A program made the position numbers and the translations under genes. A model generated the notes under the pieces. The model searched no databases. It saw only the letters and a program-made list of their open reading frames with translations, and was not told where the DNA came from. From assembly GCA_012295275.1 (NCBI GenBank), contig CM022679.1, positions 6,861,157-6,925,156 of the forward strand: a stretch of DNA of 64,000 bases, in the 5' to 3' direction. Positions 1 through 13,000 of this stretch are shown here, piece by piece. Origin of the DNA: Chrysomallon squamiferum (taxonomy: Eukaryota > Mollusca > Gastropoda > Neomphalida > Peltospiridae). The stretch's first letter is position 1, and each line of letters starts with the position of its first letter.

Positions 1-220
1 TAATGTGTGTGTTTGTGTTTGTGTGTGTGTATCTGTCAGCAGAGCATCACAGCACTTGATATTGTAACCTTTGCAGGAATGTTGTTTATTTTGGTATATA
101 CAGGTTAATTCTGCAACAGTGTATCTATCAACACAATACAGTGTGTCTGTGTGTGACAATGCGTGCATGTGTTTTTAGACAGCATGGTAATTATTTAAGT
201 ATTTTTTAAAAAAAAGTAAA

Positions 221-454
221 ATATTTTGGGAGTATGATCACTAACTTATACAAAACTTTTATTCATAATACAAGATATTTTCTATGTATGTTTCATTTGT
301 TGTGGATAAAAAAATATGTCTAACTTTAATTGGGAGCATATTTTGGGAGTATGATCACTAACTTATACAAAACTTTTATTCATAATACAAGATATTTTCT
401 ATGTATGTTTCATTTGTTGTGGATAAAAAAATATGTCTAACTTTAATTGCAGAA
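221..454. repeat. 117-bp exact tandem duplication at a 3' splice site
   Basis: Two head-to-tail copies, 221-337 and 338-454, appear identical over about 110 bases from atattttgggagtatgatca to taactttaattg. They differ only at the end. The upstream copy continues gggagc and the downstream copy continues cagaaagg, which is the true acceptor and exon start. The near-perfect identity points to a recent duplication. Confidence 0.9.
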
Positions 455-521
455 AGGATCTGATTCTATATCAGTGGGTGTTGATGCTGCTATTGACGCA
501 GCACTGGCAGAAATAAACTAA
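453..521 (+). CDS. Terminal coding exon of an unidentified gene
   Basis: A 3' splice acceptor (ctttaattgcag, ending at 452) opens a 23-codon frame that ends in TAA at 519-521. It encodes KGSDSISVGV then DAAIDAALAEIN. The alanine-rich amphipathic ending looks like the C-terminal helix of a real protein, but I do not recognise the family. Earlier exons lie before position 1. An AT-rich 3'UTR follows, with AATAAA at 1029-1034 about 500 bp downstream. The intron just before the exon carries a 117-bp tandem duplication (221-454). A chance open frame of this size is possible; the good acceptor, composition change and downstream polyadenylation signal favour a real exon. Confidence 0.5.
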   Translation, partial: KGSDSISVGVDAAIDAALAEIN

Positions 522-1034
522 AAAGCTTTGATCCCAAAATGTGTTACCCTAAAATTTGTGATACTTAATGAGATATGTATATATGTGAAGTTTGATACAT
601 GTATTTTGAATCCTTATGAAAGTATGTGCTTGTATGTAAATGTATTTTTTTTCTCCGTAAGATTTGTTTAAAATAGGAACCCTAAACATTTTAAATCACA
701 AACCCTTTTGAGAAAAAAAATATTTTCAGCAAAATCCTTAAATATTAAAGATATGGTATAATTCAGCTTAAGATCTACTCTAAACTATAATTCAGCTAAT
801 TTTGTTTCAAAGGATATGCTTCAGACAGAGCTTGTAATATGTTCTTCATAAACATTCTTTTTACAAATTTTACATTAAAGATCTTCCAGTTTGTTATGAT
901 TTTAGCATTATGAGTAGTTGTGTGAATAATATACAACCGAAAATGAAACCAACAGAGCCCACAAGATTTTGTATTTTATAAGTAAAAACATGTCATCCAA
1001 ATATTTATTGTATTTTAGCAATATAAACAATAAA
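522..1034 (+). other. 3'UTR of the upstream gene with poly(A) signal
   Basis: AT-rich sequence follows the TAA stop at 519-521 and carries no coding exon I can support. A canonical AATAAA lies at 1029-1034 and a second one near 1143. The extent of the UTR is inferred from these signals only. Confidence 0.45.
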
Positions 1035-2029
1035 GTTTTATTATGTTATTTGGCTGTATATACATTACTGTGGTGTGCATTATATGTGCATGTGGAATTT
1101 TAAATGTAAGTGTGTAAAAGCATAGCTGTGAAATTACTTACAATAAAGTTAATTTACAAATTTGTATTTGTTGGTATTTTTTTATTTTATTATTTATCTT
1201 TTCTTTCTTTTTTTTTGCTAGAATATGATGCAGAATATAAAATGGCTGAAAAGTGTCAGCAATTTCATGGTGTTTTGGGGGGATTTTGGTGGGCGTTTTT
1301 TTTATTGCATTTGAAATAAAAACAGATATTTGTCAGGATATAGTACAAATTAAAATATACATTTTATTACAAAAATTGAAAACAAAATAGCCCATGCTCC
1401 ATTTAGGTCATTTTCATAAAGGTGCTAATTTAAAAAAAAAAAAAAACACAAAAAAAATCAAAACAATAACAAACAAAATCCTTCCATTTCTTCAGTATTA
1501 AATCATTTTTAATTATTTTACACATGTTCTTTAAGTATTCCAAAACATAATTATTATGAAAAATATAAATAGTAAATAAATGCCCGTTTCCGATTATTTT
1601 AAAAAATATATAAAAAAAGTAAATAATAGAATAACCAGAGAGAGAGAGCAAGAAAAAGCAATAACTAACATCATCAGTGGATCTACTAACAATGTACATA
1701 ACAGGTGATTAACCATTATTGATAAATCAAAATTCTAAAAATACAACAAAAAGATTGCACTAAAAAGTTTCCTCTAAAAAGACAGAAAGGAGGTTATATT
1801 ATGTTTTAGTCCATAATAAGCTTTGGTCAGATTAAAGTTTCAGGTTAGTGAACTTGATTTTGCTTCTTGTGCAAATAATAAAAATAAAAATTTAATTAAT
1901 ATTTCTGTGCACAGTATTGATGCTTCCTATGAATATGAATTACCAGATGTAAAAGATTTTATCCACAGTAAACTAAAATCAAGTCAAAAAAACTTTTGGT
2001 GGAAAAAAAGCAAGATGATATGATGTATA
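1035..2029. other. Intergenic, between two convergent genes
   Basis: AT-rich sequence separates the plus-strand gene ending near 1,034 from the minus-strand kinase gene. An open frame of 66 codons at 1823-2023 (peptide containing SIDASYEYELPDVKDFI) is more protein-like than its surroundings and runs directly into the retroposon-like tail at 2030. It may be a decayed element end or an unrecognised exon, but I cannot name it. Nothing else stands out. Confidence 0.4.
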
Positions 2030-2045
2030 GGTGCTATATAAATGC

Positions 2046-2082
<37 letters not shown>
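2030..2082 (+). mobile_element. Non-LTR retroposon 3' tail (LINE-L2/CR1 or SINE-like)
   Basis: The sequence ggtgctatataaatgc is followed directly by about eleven TTA units. A 'GCTATATAAATGC plus trinucleotide tail' end is typical of many invertebrate L2/CR1-type elements and the SINEs that copy their tails. No reverse transcriptase body can be seen upstream, so this would be a 5'-truncated copy. The family assignment comes from remembered consensus form, not a search. Confidence 0.45.
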
Positions 2083-2314
2083 ATGAATGAATCTATATTA
2101 AAGGCATGATTGGTCAATTATTATTATTATTACTATTGCAGAAATGCAGTTTGTAACACTGGCAACAAACAACCACTTTACAGACATGTTTAAACTAGAG
2201 TGTATAATGCCTTTTTCAAGGAAAAAAATTCATTCCAAAATTAAGAATGAATAAGATTAGGAAAATAAACAGATCTGATCAATCTATTCATCAACTATTA
2301 AAACTTTTACCAGG

Positions 2315-2320
2315 TTTATT
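2315..2320 (-). terminator. Candidate poly(A) signal of the TK2-like gene
   Basis: AATAAA on the minus strand, about 280 bp beyond the TGA stop at 2599-2601. It is one of very few canonical hexamers at a plausible distance, but the AT-rich context makes chance matches common. Confidence 0.35.
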
Positions 2321-2598
2321 GCACATTTTTAATATTTTATATGGGAACTGTTTTGGATCTGACTTATAGTTTGGTTAAATTCAAGCCTCTGAATAGATGA
2401 ATCTTTTATCCCTAAAAATATATCAAAAATTTGAATAAAATTTTCTTTTCTTTTTCTTTTGTAAAACAAAACTCCCTCAAATTCTTTAAACTAAATACAG
2501 ACTAAATAATGTTTATAAAAATAGATTATAGCACACTTTAAAACATAATGCCTATTTCAGAATATTAATTAAAAACTTTTCAGACTTCAAAACATTCA

Positions 2599-5500
2599 TC
2601 AGTCATAGCCAAAGAGAATTTCAGGTCTTTTGTCCTCATAAACTGTTGTCATTTTGTCATATTCCACATTAGCATCTAACACCTGCAATATACAGATTAT
2701 ATACTTTTATATTTTTATTTTATTGAAGTCTAAAATACACAAAACAAAATTAATATTCATTTAACCCTTTTCATTATAAGATAACACAGAAATATTTAGA
2801 TTATACATATAGGTACATTCAAAAAAAGTCAAAGAATTAGATTAGCAATCAAATTACAATAATGGGATGATTTTAAAGATCTGTAAAAACTTACAAGAAC
2901 TGGGGCTGGTGGTGTGAAAAATTTCTTTGTTATCAGCCACTCTTCATACAGTGTATGAAGATCTTGTATTAATGACTGCAAAAAAAAAAAAAAAAAAAAA
3001 ATTAATAATATATGTACATATGTCCATAAAGTTTAAAAAAAATAAAAATTAAATAACATATCCATTAACATATTTCATTTTTTTTTAAACAAGAAGAAAT
3101 AAGCATCCATGCTGTAAATCTTAAATGTACTTCTGAAAATTTAGATTTTAAAACTAATAATAAAACTGGTTATTGTAAGTGTCAATTTTTGTTTTAATCT
3201 GCAGTAATTTTCTTATTTGTAAGATTGCTTTGTAATATTGTTTAGCCTCACCAAGGGAACGCAACATTCTTCTTTCCTTGATCTAGATTGTATTCTCTGA
3301 TAACAAGTTTCAGGATCAGCTCTGAGATATACTGAAACAAATTACACATCACATTATCTTACAGAACAAATCACATGTAGCTGTAATTTAATTATTAGTT
3401 GGTATTTTTATTTATGAAACAGTTGTAAATATTTTAAATTCTTTTAGTTGTGGACCATAGAAAGTAGTAGAAACAAAAACTGGTGGTCAATAAACTTGAT
3501 GTTATTATTTTTTTTACAAGAAAATCATTTTATCATTAGATAAAAAAAACCTAATTAGTTTTTCAGCAATATATATATAAAACTAATGATAATAATAAAG
3601 ATTATAAACAGTAATATTTGTTCTAAAAGTGACAGATCAGCAATTCTTTCTAATCAATATTTGTGAAACAAAAGAAGCAAGAAATTAATATTTTAGAAAT
3701 GGCGACAGGCAAAAGATCATTTTTACAATCATTTTAGACAATCATGTAAAAATTATAGAATTACTACTGTTCATTTTGTCTTTTCCATACCAATGAGATC
3801 AACTTTTATATCTTGTGTCTTGATCAGCCAGTTAAACCATTCTGTTAAGACTGCATGCTCCAGACCATTTATTGTTTCCCTGAAAATAATTTAGCTTCAC
3901 AAGTTTAAAATCTACCATTACTGGATAATAAAATAAACTATTCAATCATGAAAATATTTAAACATAATCCACAACTTAACGTCAGTTTTGAAGTAAACAA
4001 TCTACAGTAATTCCTTTTAATCTACCTATGGTATAACCACAAATAATTATACCTTTTACTTGTATTTCATCAGAAATATTAAAATTCCGCATTTCATGCA
4101 TATTATTTTTGGCTAGAAGGAAAGATAGCAATCATGCAGAAGTGGATTTAAGTTGTATGGGTACAGTCAGTTTTCACAATTAAATAAAGAAGTTAATGTG
4201 TTCAGTGTGCATTTCTTTTTGTTACACGATCAAAGATCATATTATTTAACTTTGTCATGTTTTTCTTCTTTACTTACTTTCTATAATTATTTTCAACAAA
4301 ACAATGAAGCGTGCTGTATAAAGATCTTTCCAACATTTGTATAGGCTTATTCTGAATAGAAAAGGAAAACAAAGGAATCAAAACTTTCTTTCATTTACTC
4401 TTTATACATCAAACAAAACTAGTAACATGTGACCCACTATGGCTAATAGATATGCAGGTCACATGACATGATTTTGAGTAACTGATGTTAGAAATTGCTG
4501 TATTTTTGCCAATTTTTCAGATATATATATCACTGGATACCAAATATGAGACAGCATGGAGAAAGAAATGTCTTATTAATATACATTCACAACATGTATA
4601 CAATAAACAACTGTCCAAGGACCTCTTACATAATCTTCCCATAAATTGGTATATAATATTACAGCCTTTAATAAAGATATTGTGAAACATCTGTTAAATT
4701 TTGAAATAAACAAGTGTGATCACTAATGAGGATTTAAATGATTCTGAAGATTAAAGTTTGTTATTACTTCAAGCTGAATTTAAACAATTATGGGGCTTCT
4801 CAAGAAGAATTCTCAATACATACATGAAATGTTTTGTGCATCTGAACTCTTGTAAGAAGAGCATACATGTTGAATGTAAAGCTCCATCTTTGTGGGTCTT
4901 CATATAATAAATTCTAAAACAAATATATAAATATAATAAATTAATGATTATGTTACACAAAGAAGGAAAAAGGCATTCCAAATAAACATAAGAACTTAGA
5001 AGACTTAAAAAAATAATTTTACCAGTGCATTATGACCATCAACATTCGTCCACTGTTCCAAGGGTTCAGAAACTGCCTGAAAACATCAAAATATACTGGC
5101 TTACAAGTAAAAAAATATATATATATATATATATATATATACACTGGACAATTCTTGTTTGGTATCCAGTGATATATATATGGAACAAACCAATAATGAA
5201 AAATAAAATTAAAAATTAAACTATATAAGAAAAAAATATTGATTGGATATTTGAAAATCTATCACTGATGCTGGACAATTCTTGTTTCAAATCAGATATA
5301 TTTTTAAAGATTTTTTAGAAGATAGAACAAATATTCCAAATACAAGAAAATTTAATATTTAAAATTAAAATATCAGTTTAAACAAGGCTAATGTGGTCAA
5401 ATTTCTAATCTTATTTTATCAAACATAGTTTTAATAGTAATTAGTGAAATACCTCAACATGTGAAGAATTTCTGAAATATTCCAACAGAGTTGTCTTCCC

Positions 5501-6254
5501 ACTTGCAATGTTTCCTTCAACAGAAACCTGATAATTCCAACAAAATTTTTAAAATCATAAATCTTTTAAAGTGGTTTTTGATCAATATAAATTATATTCA
5601 GAAAATATTTACTTACAGTTAGGTATTACCCTACATCACAAAAACATTTCTTAATCTCAAAATACTGATTGTAAGAAGTACTAAATTTTTTAAAAGCTGG
5701 GTATTTCTTGAACATGTTTCAAGATATTTAGATTAAATTCAAATCCATCTTAAGGTGATAATCTTACAGTGAATGATTTCTGACCATCACAAGTCTTAAT
5801 CAAAGATGACGGGTCATCATCTAAAAAGAAAGAATGAAATAATAATAAAAATTATGGTATATATAACATAAATTTTTAAATTTAAAGTTGCGTCTTGCAA
5901 ATCAAATATTTATTTTAATCCTTTACACTGCATAACAAACACATTAGTACAAATGATTATAAACAAAAAATGCTGTGCACTTTACAAAATAAATATTATT
6001 ATTACTGTTAACAAAAAATTATACATCTGTAATTAAGTTATTAACATTATTGTATATAATTATTAGAACAGCACAGTGGTTCAGCTTTCAGCATACACAT
6101 ATATTTATTAAAATATAAAGATGTATAATCACTCATTGTTTTTATTTATTTATTTCATAATTTCCACAATAATGTGAAATAATGTTAAAACACATAAATA
6201 CATTAAAACACCAGGACAGAATAAAGGGAAAATGATATATATATATATATATAT

Positions 6255-6294
<40 letters not shown>

Positions 6295-6740
6295 CATAAA
6301 ACAAACTGATTACATAATGCACATGTTTGTCAGGATATTAAAAGAAATATCTTATCTGAAAAAATATCTTATTCAACAGCAGCCCTGGATGAAGATTATC
6401 TCATGATGAAGAAAGAGGGTGCAAAAAATCTGTTATCAGATAAATAAATTGGGACATAAAGGCCTGGCTCCCTTGACAAAATATCAAGAATTATCAAGAA
6501 TATAATAATAAGGAGCTAATGTTTCATTTTATTATTACCAATACGCATCGATTCTTTCCTCAAATCCAAAATGCTCAACATTTCATCAAGTTTTCTGTAT
6601 ATTCCCTGAGGCGATTTATTTAGCGTTACATTGCAGTTTTGCGTGTGAAAATTCCTGCCCCTAAGCTTGGCGCAAAACCCTCTGATCAAAACAACCGCTG
6701 GATGACGTATCATTCGTTCGTGTTTTGTCCGTAGAATCAT
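2599..6740 (-). CDS. TK2: Mitochondrial thymidine kinase 2 / deoxynucleoside kinase
   Basis: Ten minus-strand exons: 6539-6740, 5768-5820, 5453-5527, 5023-5076, 4824-4913, 4278-4351, 3791-3879, 3252-3331, 2895-2975, 2599-2682. All have AG/GT borders and matching phases, giving 882 nt and 293 aa; human TK2 is about 265. The family phosphorylates deoxythymidine and deoxycytidine in the mitochondrial matrix for mtDNA synthesis. Visible features: a basic N-terminus of about 65 residues that looks like a transit peptide; P-loop EGNIASGKTT at 89-98; SEP at 113-115 with the expected catalytic Glu; the DPQRW segment at 134-138; ERS at 166-168; FVEN at 176-179; LTEWFNW near 194-200; a LID region rich in Arg (RIQSRSRKEE) at 225-234; and HTLYEEWL near 246-253. 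Oddity: the usual SARY after ERS reads STLH here (171-174). The start is the first ATG of the open exon. Convergent with the gene ending near 1,034. Confidence 0.93.
2980..3001. repeat. Poly(A)/poly(T) tract
   Basis: About 22 A on the plus strand, which is the polypyrimidine tract immediately before the acceptor of exon 9 of the kinase gene on the minus strand. Confidence 0.9.
5113..5143. repeat. (AT)n microsatellite
   Basis: About fifteen AT units within intron 3 of the kinase gene, 37 bp beyond exon 4. Confidence 0.9.
6233..6292. repeat. (AT)n-(CA)n compound microsatellite
   Basis: About ten AT units, a short spacer, then about nineteen CA units, inside intron 1 of the kinase gene. Confidence 0.95.
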
Positions 6741-9700
6741 CGATTTTCACAAACTAAATTTTAATGGAAATTTAAGAAATATTATTTAAAAATAAGCAAT
6801 GTAATTATTTATTTTAAGAGGCAATTTTCAACAATTTATTTATGCAATAATAACTCGCTTTTCAAATTTACATACATCCATTTTAGGATGTAGATCATGA
6901 TTCGCAAGTCAAGATGTACTGATGTAGCATGTACAGTCGTTAATGAACAAAATTCATTTACATATTTACTGCGCGTTTAATAATTGTTTTGAACATTACA
7001 TGCACAAACAAATATTAGAATTTAAAACAATAAAACATAATGAAATATGAAAACCAATGTGATAATGCTGCGGACAAACAATAAGCATGCTCACGTGCAG
7101 CCATTTAAATTTCCAAGGGAAATAATTCTACAACTACAAAATATAAATCAATTATCCTTATGGTTTTGAGCTTTTGCGCGATTTGCTATTTAAGACAGTT
7201 AAACAATAAAAGTATCACATTGTTCAAGAATAATAATTTATAAACAAAGTATAACATATACTAATATTACGTTTTCATAACTAACCATAACCATAAAGGA
7301 AATATTGGCACTGTGCAGATATGGAAAAAATGGCACCTTATTTATTTTTTTCTAGATAGTTGCTTTTAAAAAAAACAACTTAAAAGTTATTTTGAAAATA
7401 CAGTTTATTCATGCAATATTGTTACGTACATGTATATTAAAATATAGCATCACTCAGCCACTTGGTTTTGCTTAACAAAGAACAATATTATATCAGAATT
7501 TAATATTACACAAATATACATGCAAAAAAATGATACATATACACGCACACAAAATTCACATATATATGTAGGCCTATACATACACACACCCATATATATA
7601 TATGCTTGCATGCGAACAAAGATGCACAAGTATGTTCATACATACAGTCACATTCATACAGATGTACCTAATATAAATGTGGATACCATAGTTAAAATAT
7701 CCTCCAGGATGATATTATTCTGTCAGTTCGTATATAGCATGTATATATATATATTTGAGTTGACTGAATGATATCATTCTGGAGGATATTTTAACTGGTA
7801 TGCATATTTAAATTAGATATATCTGTATGAATGTACTACATCTATATACATGTGTAAGTATACATATATGTATGTATGCATATGTATGAATGTGTGTATA
7901 TAAATGTATGTGTATATAAATATATGTATATATACACACATACACACACACACATATATATGCTAAAGATGATATCAGCTGCAATTTATATTATTTCTGA
8001 TATTAAATCATTATCTCTAATATTATTCATGCACTGGTTTTTTATGTGCAATAATGAATTGTTTTTGTAAGAAGGACTTCACCTACTACAATAGCTAAAT
8101 GTCAATAAACAATAAAAAATACATTTTTCAGGTGCCGCTTTTTCTTCATCTGCACAGTCATTTTTTCAAAATCTGCACTGCAATGTCACCAGGTGCGATA
8201 TTTTCCACCTGGCATTTTTTCCTTATCACAATCCAAATATAACCTTTTGATTTAACATTAGTAACTTAAATTGCTTCTTTGTACTAACTTTTAATTCTTT
8301 CTTAGCTTCAAACTTTATATTCAAATTTTAAATAATATACATTACAATTATTTGAATTATAAATAAGTTATTAACATTTGTGATTTTATTATATTTGATT
8401 TATTTACGTTTGCATTTTATGTATCAAAATGTATGAATTCGCATAAAGTTAGAACCTGTTTTTCAACCTTATGGGCTAGTACTACCCCTCAGTCTGGCAT
8501 GTTTTTGAATAGTTAAAATGTGAGCAGGCATCGGTGAGCACCATCATCCAGCATGATGCAGTTTGCAACACACCTTATTGACAGGTTCAACAATGGTATA
8601 TCACATGCATCTCCAACAGTGCCTTTGATAACTGTGTGTTAATCATCTTGAGAACAGCAAGACTGTGGGGAATCGGTTGGAACAACCAAAATGTGAAAAA
8701 ATGTTTCATTTCCTAAACTGTTGTTTTCTCTTTGTTACTACAGCACATATATTGATTGAATAAAAAATAATGAATGTTGTCATTTGTATCTTAGGCTACT
8801 TCAACATTAGTATTTTAACTAATGAGCAGCAATGGAGCTATAAAGTAGCTTTCACAAAGTATAATCTAGTTGTGAAGAAATGCACTGAGAACACTGGACT
8901 GGCCTTGCAATTTATCATGTATCACACATACTACTTATTGCTCCATAACTACTGGTATGTGCTTTATAGTCCCAAGGAAAGTGCTTATAAAAGATCCATC
9001 TGAATAAGCAGCAGCAAATTTTCTGATCTTTTGAGAAATCATTATTTTTTATCTCATAAAACATAAATCTGTTCAGTATGGGTTAAGATTACTGCCCAAC
9101 AAAGAAATTTATATATATATACAAATGTTTTGGTAATGAAACTTCTGTTAGCGCTGTGAAAATAAAAATTTTAATGTTTCATTTTACAGAATTATACTTT
9201 GCTTAATGATAATGAGAGTCAACTTATAAGTTATAACATATAATGTAACAAACAGTATTTACTGGATTGCAGCTTTAAATATATTCAAGGCAGTTGACTA
9301 GTAAGTTTCAAATTTTTTTTATGAATGACAAATAACAAGGTGAATTGCATCTTGGATAAAATCTAAAGATTATGTTTTTTAATTAATTTTCTTTTAAATA
9401 ATAAAACAACTGTGTATATTTACATGCCAATTTATTTATTAGTTCATGATCTTCACATGGTCCCAGATTCAAACTGGTGTATAGTAAACATCTTAAAAAT
9501 TTAGTTTGACAAAATCACATTTAAAATGTTAATGTTACCTTCAGCGATTGTTCTAGCAATAATAATTAAAAATGAGTTAATTGCAGAATATATACATAAA
9601 CAAACTGATGGCAAGTTTACAAGTTAAATAAAGCAGACAACAAAAGCTTACATGATTATGACAAATATATTCAGGTGAGTATTTTAATTGTATGTTGCAT

Positions 9701-9953
9701 ATCACAAGTTATTTAAAAACTTTCACTTGGAAATGCATATTCTTACTCAAAGTATTCTTCTGGTTGTTGTTTTTGAAGAGTATCTCCTTCCAAATAATAT
9801 TATAAAAGATATACTGTGTTTACCACTGAAGATGAAAGATTTAAAAACTTGTAAGAAATCGATGTATTCTGATGGTTTTTCTTTTAAAGAACTGACCAGG
9901 ACATAATAATGCATATGAAATGGTTATGAATTAGATTCTTAAGACAAAACATT
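6741..9953. other. Gene-free interval between two minus-strand genes
   Basis: The region upstream of the kinase start (6,741-7,300) may hold its promoter, but I see no clear TATA box or initiator. From 7,400 to 7,970 there is a low-complexity TA/CA-rich stretch that contains an imperfect palindrome. The remainder is AT-rich with only short frames that lack coding character. No exon or RNA gene is supported. Confidence 0.5.
7683..7801. repeat. Imperfect inverted repeat (hairpin, possible MITE)
   Basis: The left arm 7683-7729 and right arm 7757-7801 are near-complementary. The core ggaggatattttaact on the right matches agttaaaatatcctcc on the left exactly, and the arms pair over about 45 bases with a few mismatches. 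The 27-base loop is TA-rich. No clear target-site duplication was seen, so MITE identity is only a possibility. Confidence 0.75.
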
Positions 9954-9959
9954 TTTATT
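9954..9959 (-). terminator. Poly(A) signal of the LRRC14-like gene
   Basis: AATAAA on the minus strand, about 120 bp downstream of the TAG stop at 10081-10083, a normal spacing for a short 3'UTR. Confidence 0.5.
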
Positions 9960-10080
9960 AATGTTATTAATTGCAATTACACATACATAATTATACACCT
10001 ATATGATTTCAGAAAAATTCGCAGAATTTTCTGATTGTATTTTTTGTTTTTGTTTTTTTAAATTCACTTGACAATTATAT

Positions 10081-13000
10081 CTACAGATTATATGGCAAAT
10101 TAATATCTACGGGGAGAATAGTAACCTCCAGATCACACAGCACAAGACGGAGAGGTTTAGAAATTCCAGCTCTGGCACATTCTTCACTAACAATCTCTTT
10201 CAGCCTGGTCTGATATTCCTTCTTCTGTCTCTTCAAAGCATCATTTTCAAACTGATACAAGTCATGTGGAAATGGGAATTTCAAAACCTGCATTTTGTGA
10301 AGTCTGGATATTGTGCGTGTTAGGTTCTGACAGGCATCCCAAGACAGGACATTGTCTGCAAAATTCAGATACAATAATTTATCAAGATTTGAAAAACAGT
10401 TCTGCAGTTGGTGTATGTGGCTGTCAGAAAGATAGCATTCTTGGAGCTCCAAAATGTTAAGAGTTGGTGCACATGTAGTAATCAGATGACACAGATTTCG
10501 TATTGATGGTCCTAAATCATTTTCACTCAAGTCCAACTCTCTTAGACCAGATGTATGATGTGACAGTGAGAGATATGTAACATCTGAAACTGTCAAACTA
10601 CAGCCTGCCAATCTCAGATATTGTAATGGCTCATGAATGTCAGCTAGCAGACGACGAAGTTTTGTTTTGATTCGATTGTTGCTGAGATCTAAACGAACTA
10701 GTTTTCGCAGACTTCCAAACACATCAGCAGCTGCTAGGCATGTGGTATCACTGTCCCAAAAATAAATGCAATTGCAGGATAGATCAAGAGCTGTGAGATT
10801 TGTTAGTGTCTTTAGTACTGGTGCTAGTTTGACAAAATCATCCCTATTCAGTGAGTTGTATTTGAGCTGGAGGCCAAGAAGATGCTAAAAAAATAAAACA
10901 AATTAAATAAATACAGTTATCAGAAATATATTTACATGCAATTTAGTGTTATTATTATTATTATTTTAACTTTGCTAATAACAGAGTGTTACTATTAAAG
11001 CACCCAGCAGCCATTCAGACTGACAGATTGATAATAAGACAATTTTATTCAGTGTAATAAATTTGTTAAAAACTGAAACCAAATGTTTTTATTCTGTTGC
11101 TTGTGCCAAGAATCAACATAAAGTTTTGTGGTATATATAATGACTAAAAGTATCAAGTGTATAGAGACACTATGTGTCAAATAGAAATAGAGAGTTTTTT
11201 TTTTTATTATTTAAAAATGTTTTTGTAACCTTTGAGTTCTGTCTCGCCCTATCAATAGTCTTGTTTACAAACCTCAGTGTCCAATTGTCTTAAAAGAAGC
11301 CCGATGGCAGCCTGACCCAAACATGTTGCACCTAGTCGCTGGATACAGAGACGCAAATTTCTGTTCTCAAATGTTGAAACTTTAAGAGCTTTGCAAAGAG
11401 CAGAATAGCTGGACCAGGATGTTACAAAAGCATCCAACTTTATTAGCAAACCTGATATAAAAAAATTATAGCAGACTATATATATTTTATTAAACTATTA
11501 TCATTAATGTTGCATCCATTTTTATGAACAAATCAATTTTGTCCATCAAAATTAACCTTCATTATTATCAATGATAAAAAGAAAATTGAAAAATTTTGTT
11601 TTATAAATCTGTGGCAGCATATAGTTCCATTTAGATATTTTGATTATATAGAACTGGTTTTATATGTAAATAATTTTATACTATCATTATATGTTTTTTT
11701 TCTTTATTATTTAGCTTATTTTCTCACCCTCACAAATTAATTTTCTTTGTAAATTTTGATAAAGATGCACTGAAGAAATATAAAACATCCTACTTAATAT
11801 ATTGGAATTTAGTAGACGGATAGGTTTACATAATTATACATTTACAAAGAAACTGAAAACCATACTAACATGAATCCTGTGGTAGCACATAGCTAATATT
11901 GTTAAGATCACATGATCCAGTAGAATATTGCATCACCTTGTTGATCCGTTCCACCAGTGCTTGTTCACTGTGTGCTAACATGCAACTACTTGTTAAATAT
12001 TCAAGCATAACTTCAGCTTAAAAAAAGAAAACGCTATTAAATTAATGACTGGCAATATATATTGTCTTTTAAAAGAATACTTGTACCAAATATAAGCATA
12101 TTTGTTTGAAACAAAGGAATCTGAGTTCATCAAAACAGATGGAGTATTTAACAAATTTAAAAGTTTTTGTGTATTCATTCTCTAATATGTATCTAGGTCA
12201 ATAAAAATGGAAACCTGACATGTATTAAACAAAACAAAAAGGAAATTCAGAATAACTTACCTGTTGGGTAACCAGTGAGATCAAGATATTTTAGTTTTGA
12301 CTTTGATGCATTTTCCTGCAACATTTGTATAACTCCATGTGCCAAATTGGTTGTACACATCACTCCCCTGTGCACAATATCTGATAAATATTTAGAATTA
12401 TACAGTGGTAATATTGATGAAAAAATACTGGGAACCAAATGTTTCAGAGAAAGTGTTTCAGCAGGCCAGTGTGAAACAAGCACATGAAGTGACCGGTCCT
12501 TGTGGCTTAGCAATGCCTCCTGAATCAGAGGAATGAAAAGTGTGGTTGGCAGACTTTCAATTGCTTCTTTTGTCATTGAGCAGTCTCGGACAATGTAGTT
12601 TGAACAGATGTGCACCAAAGAAGGAATTACTTTGCTGGTTGAACCAATGCAACTGGGCTGACCTTCGAACAGAAATAAATGAAATATATTAACTAACAAA
12701 TAAGCTTTACATGAATGATTAATAAGGAAAAATAATAGAATTATTTGTGCAGAATTTCTGAAACAGATTCCATTTATGCCTTACATATAATGAACTTCGC
12801 TTTTGCAAAGAAATGGACATATCTTTAACAAAATGGAGCCAGGATTTAAATTTATTATGAAATGAAAATTCTAAATACTCAATGGTCGTTGGTTTGATGA
12901 GAATGACAAATAAGCAAAACATCAAACACCATTTTCACAAGCACTATTTGCTTAACTGCAAGGGAGTTAATCAAGATAAGCAACAAAACTGAGAATGGCT

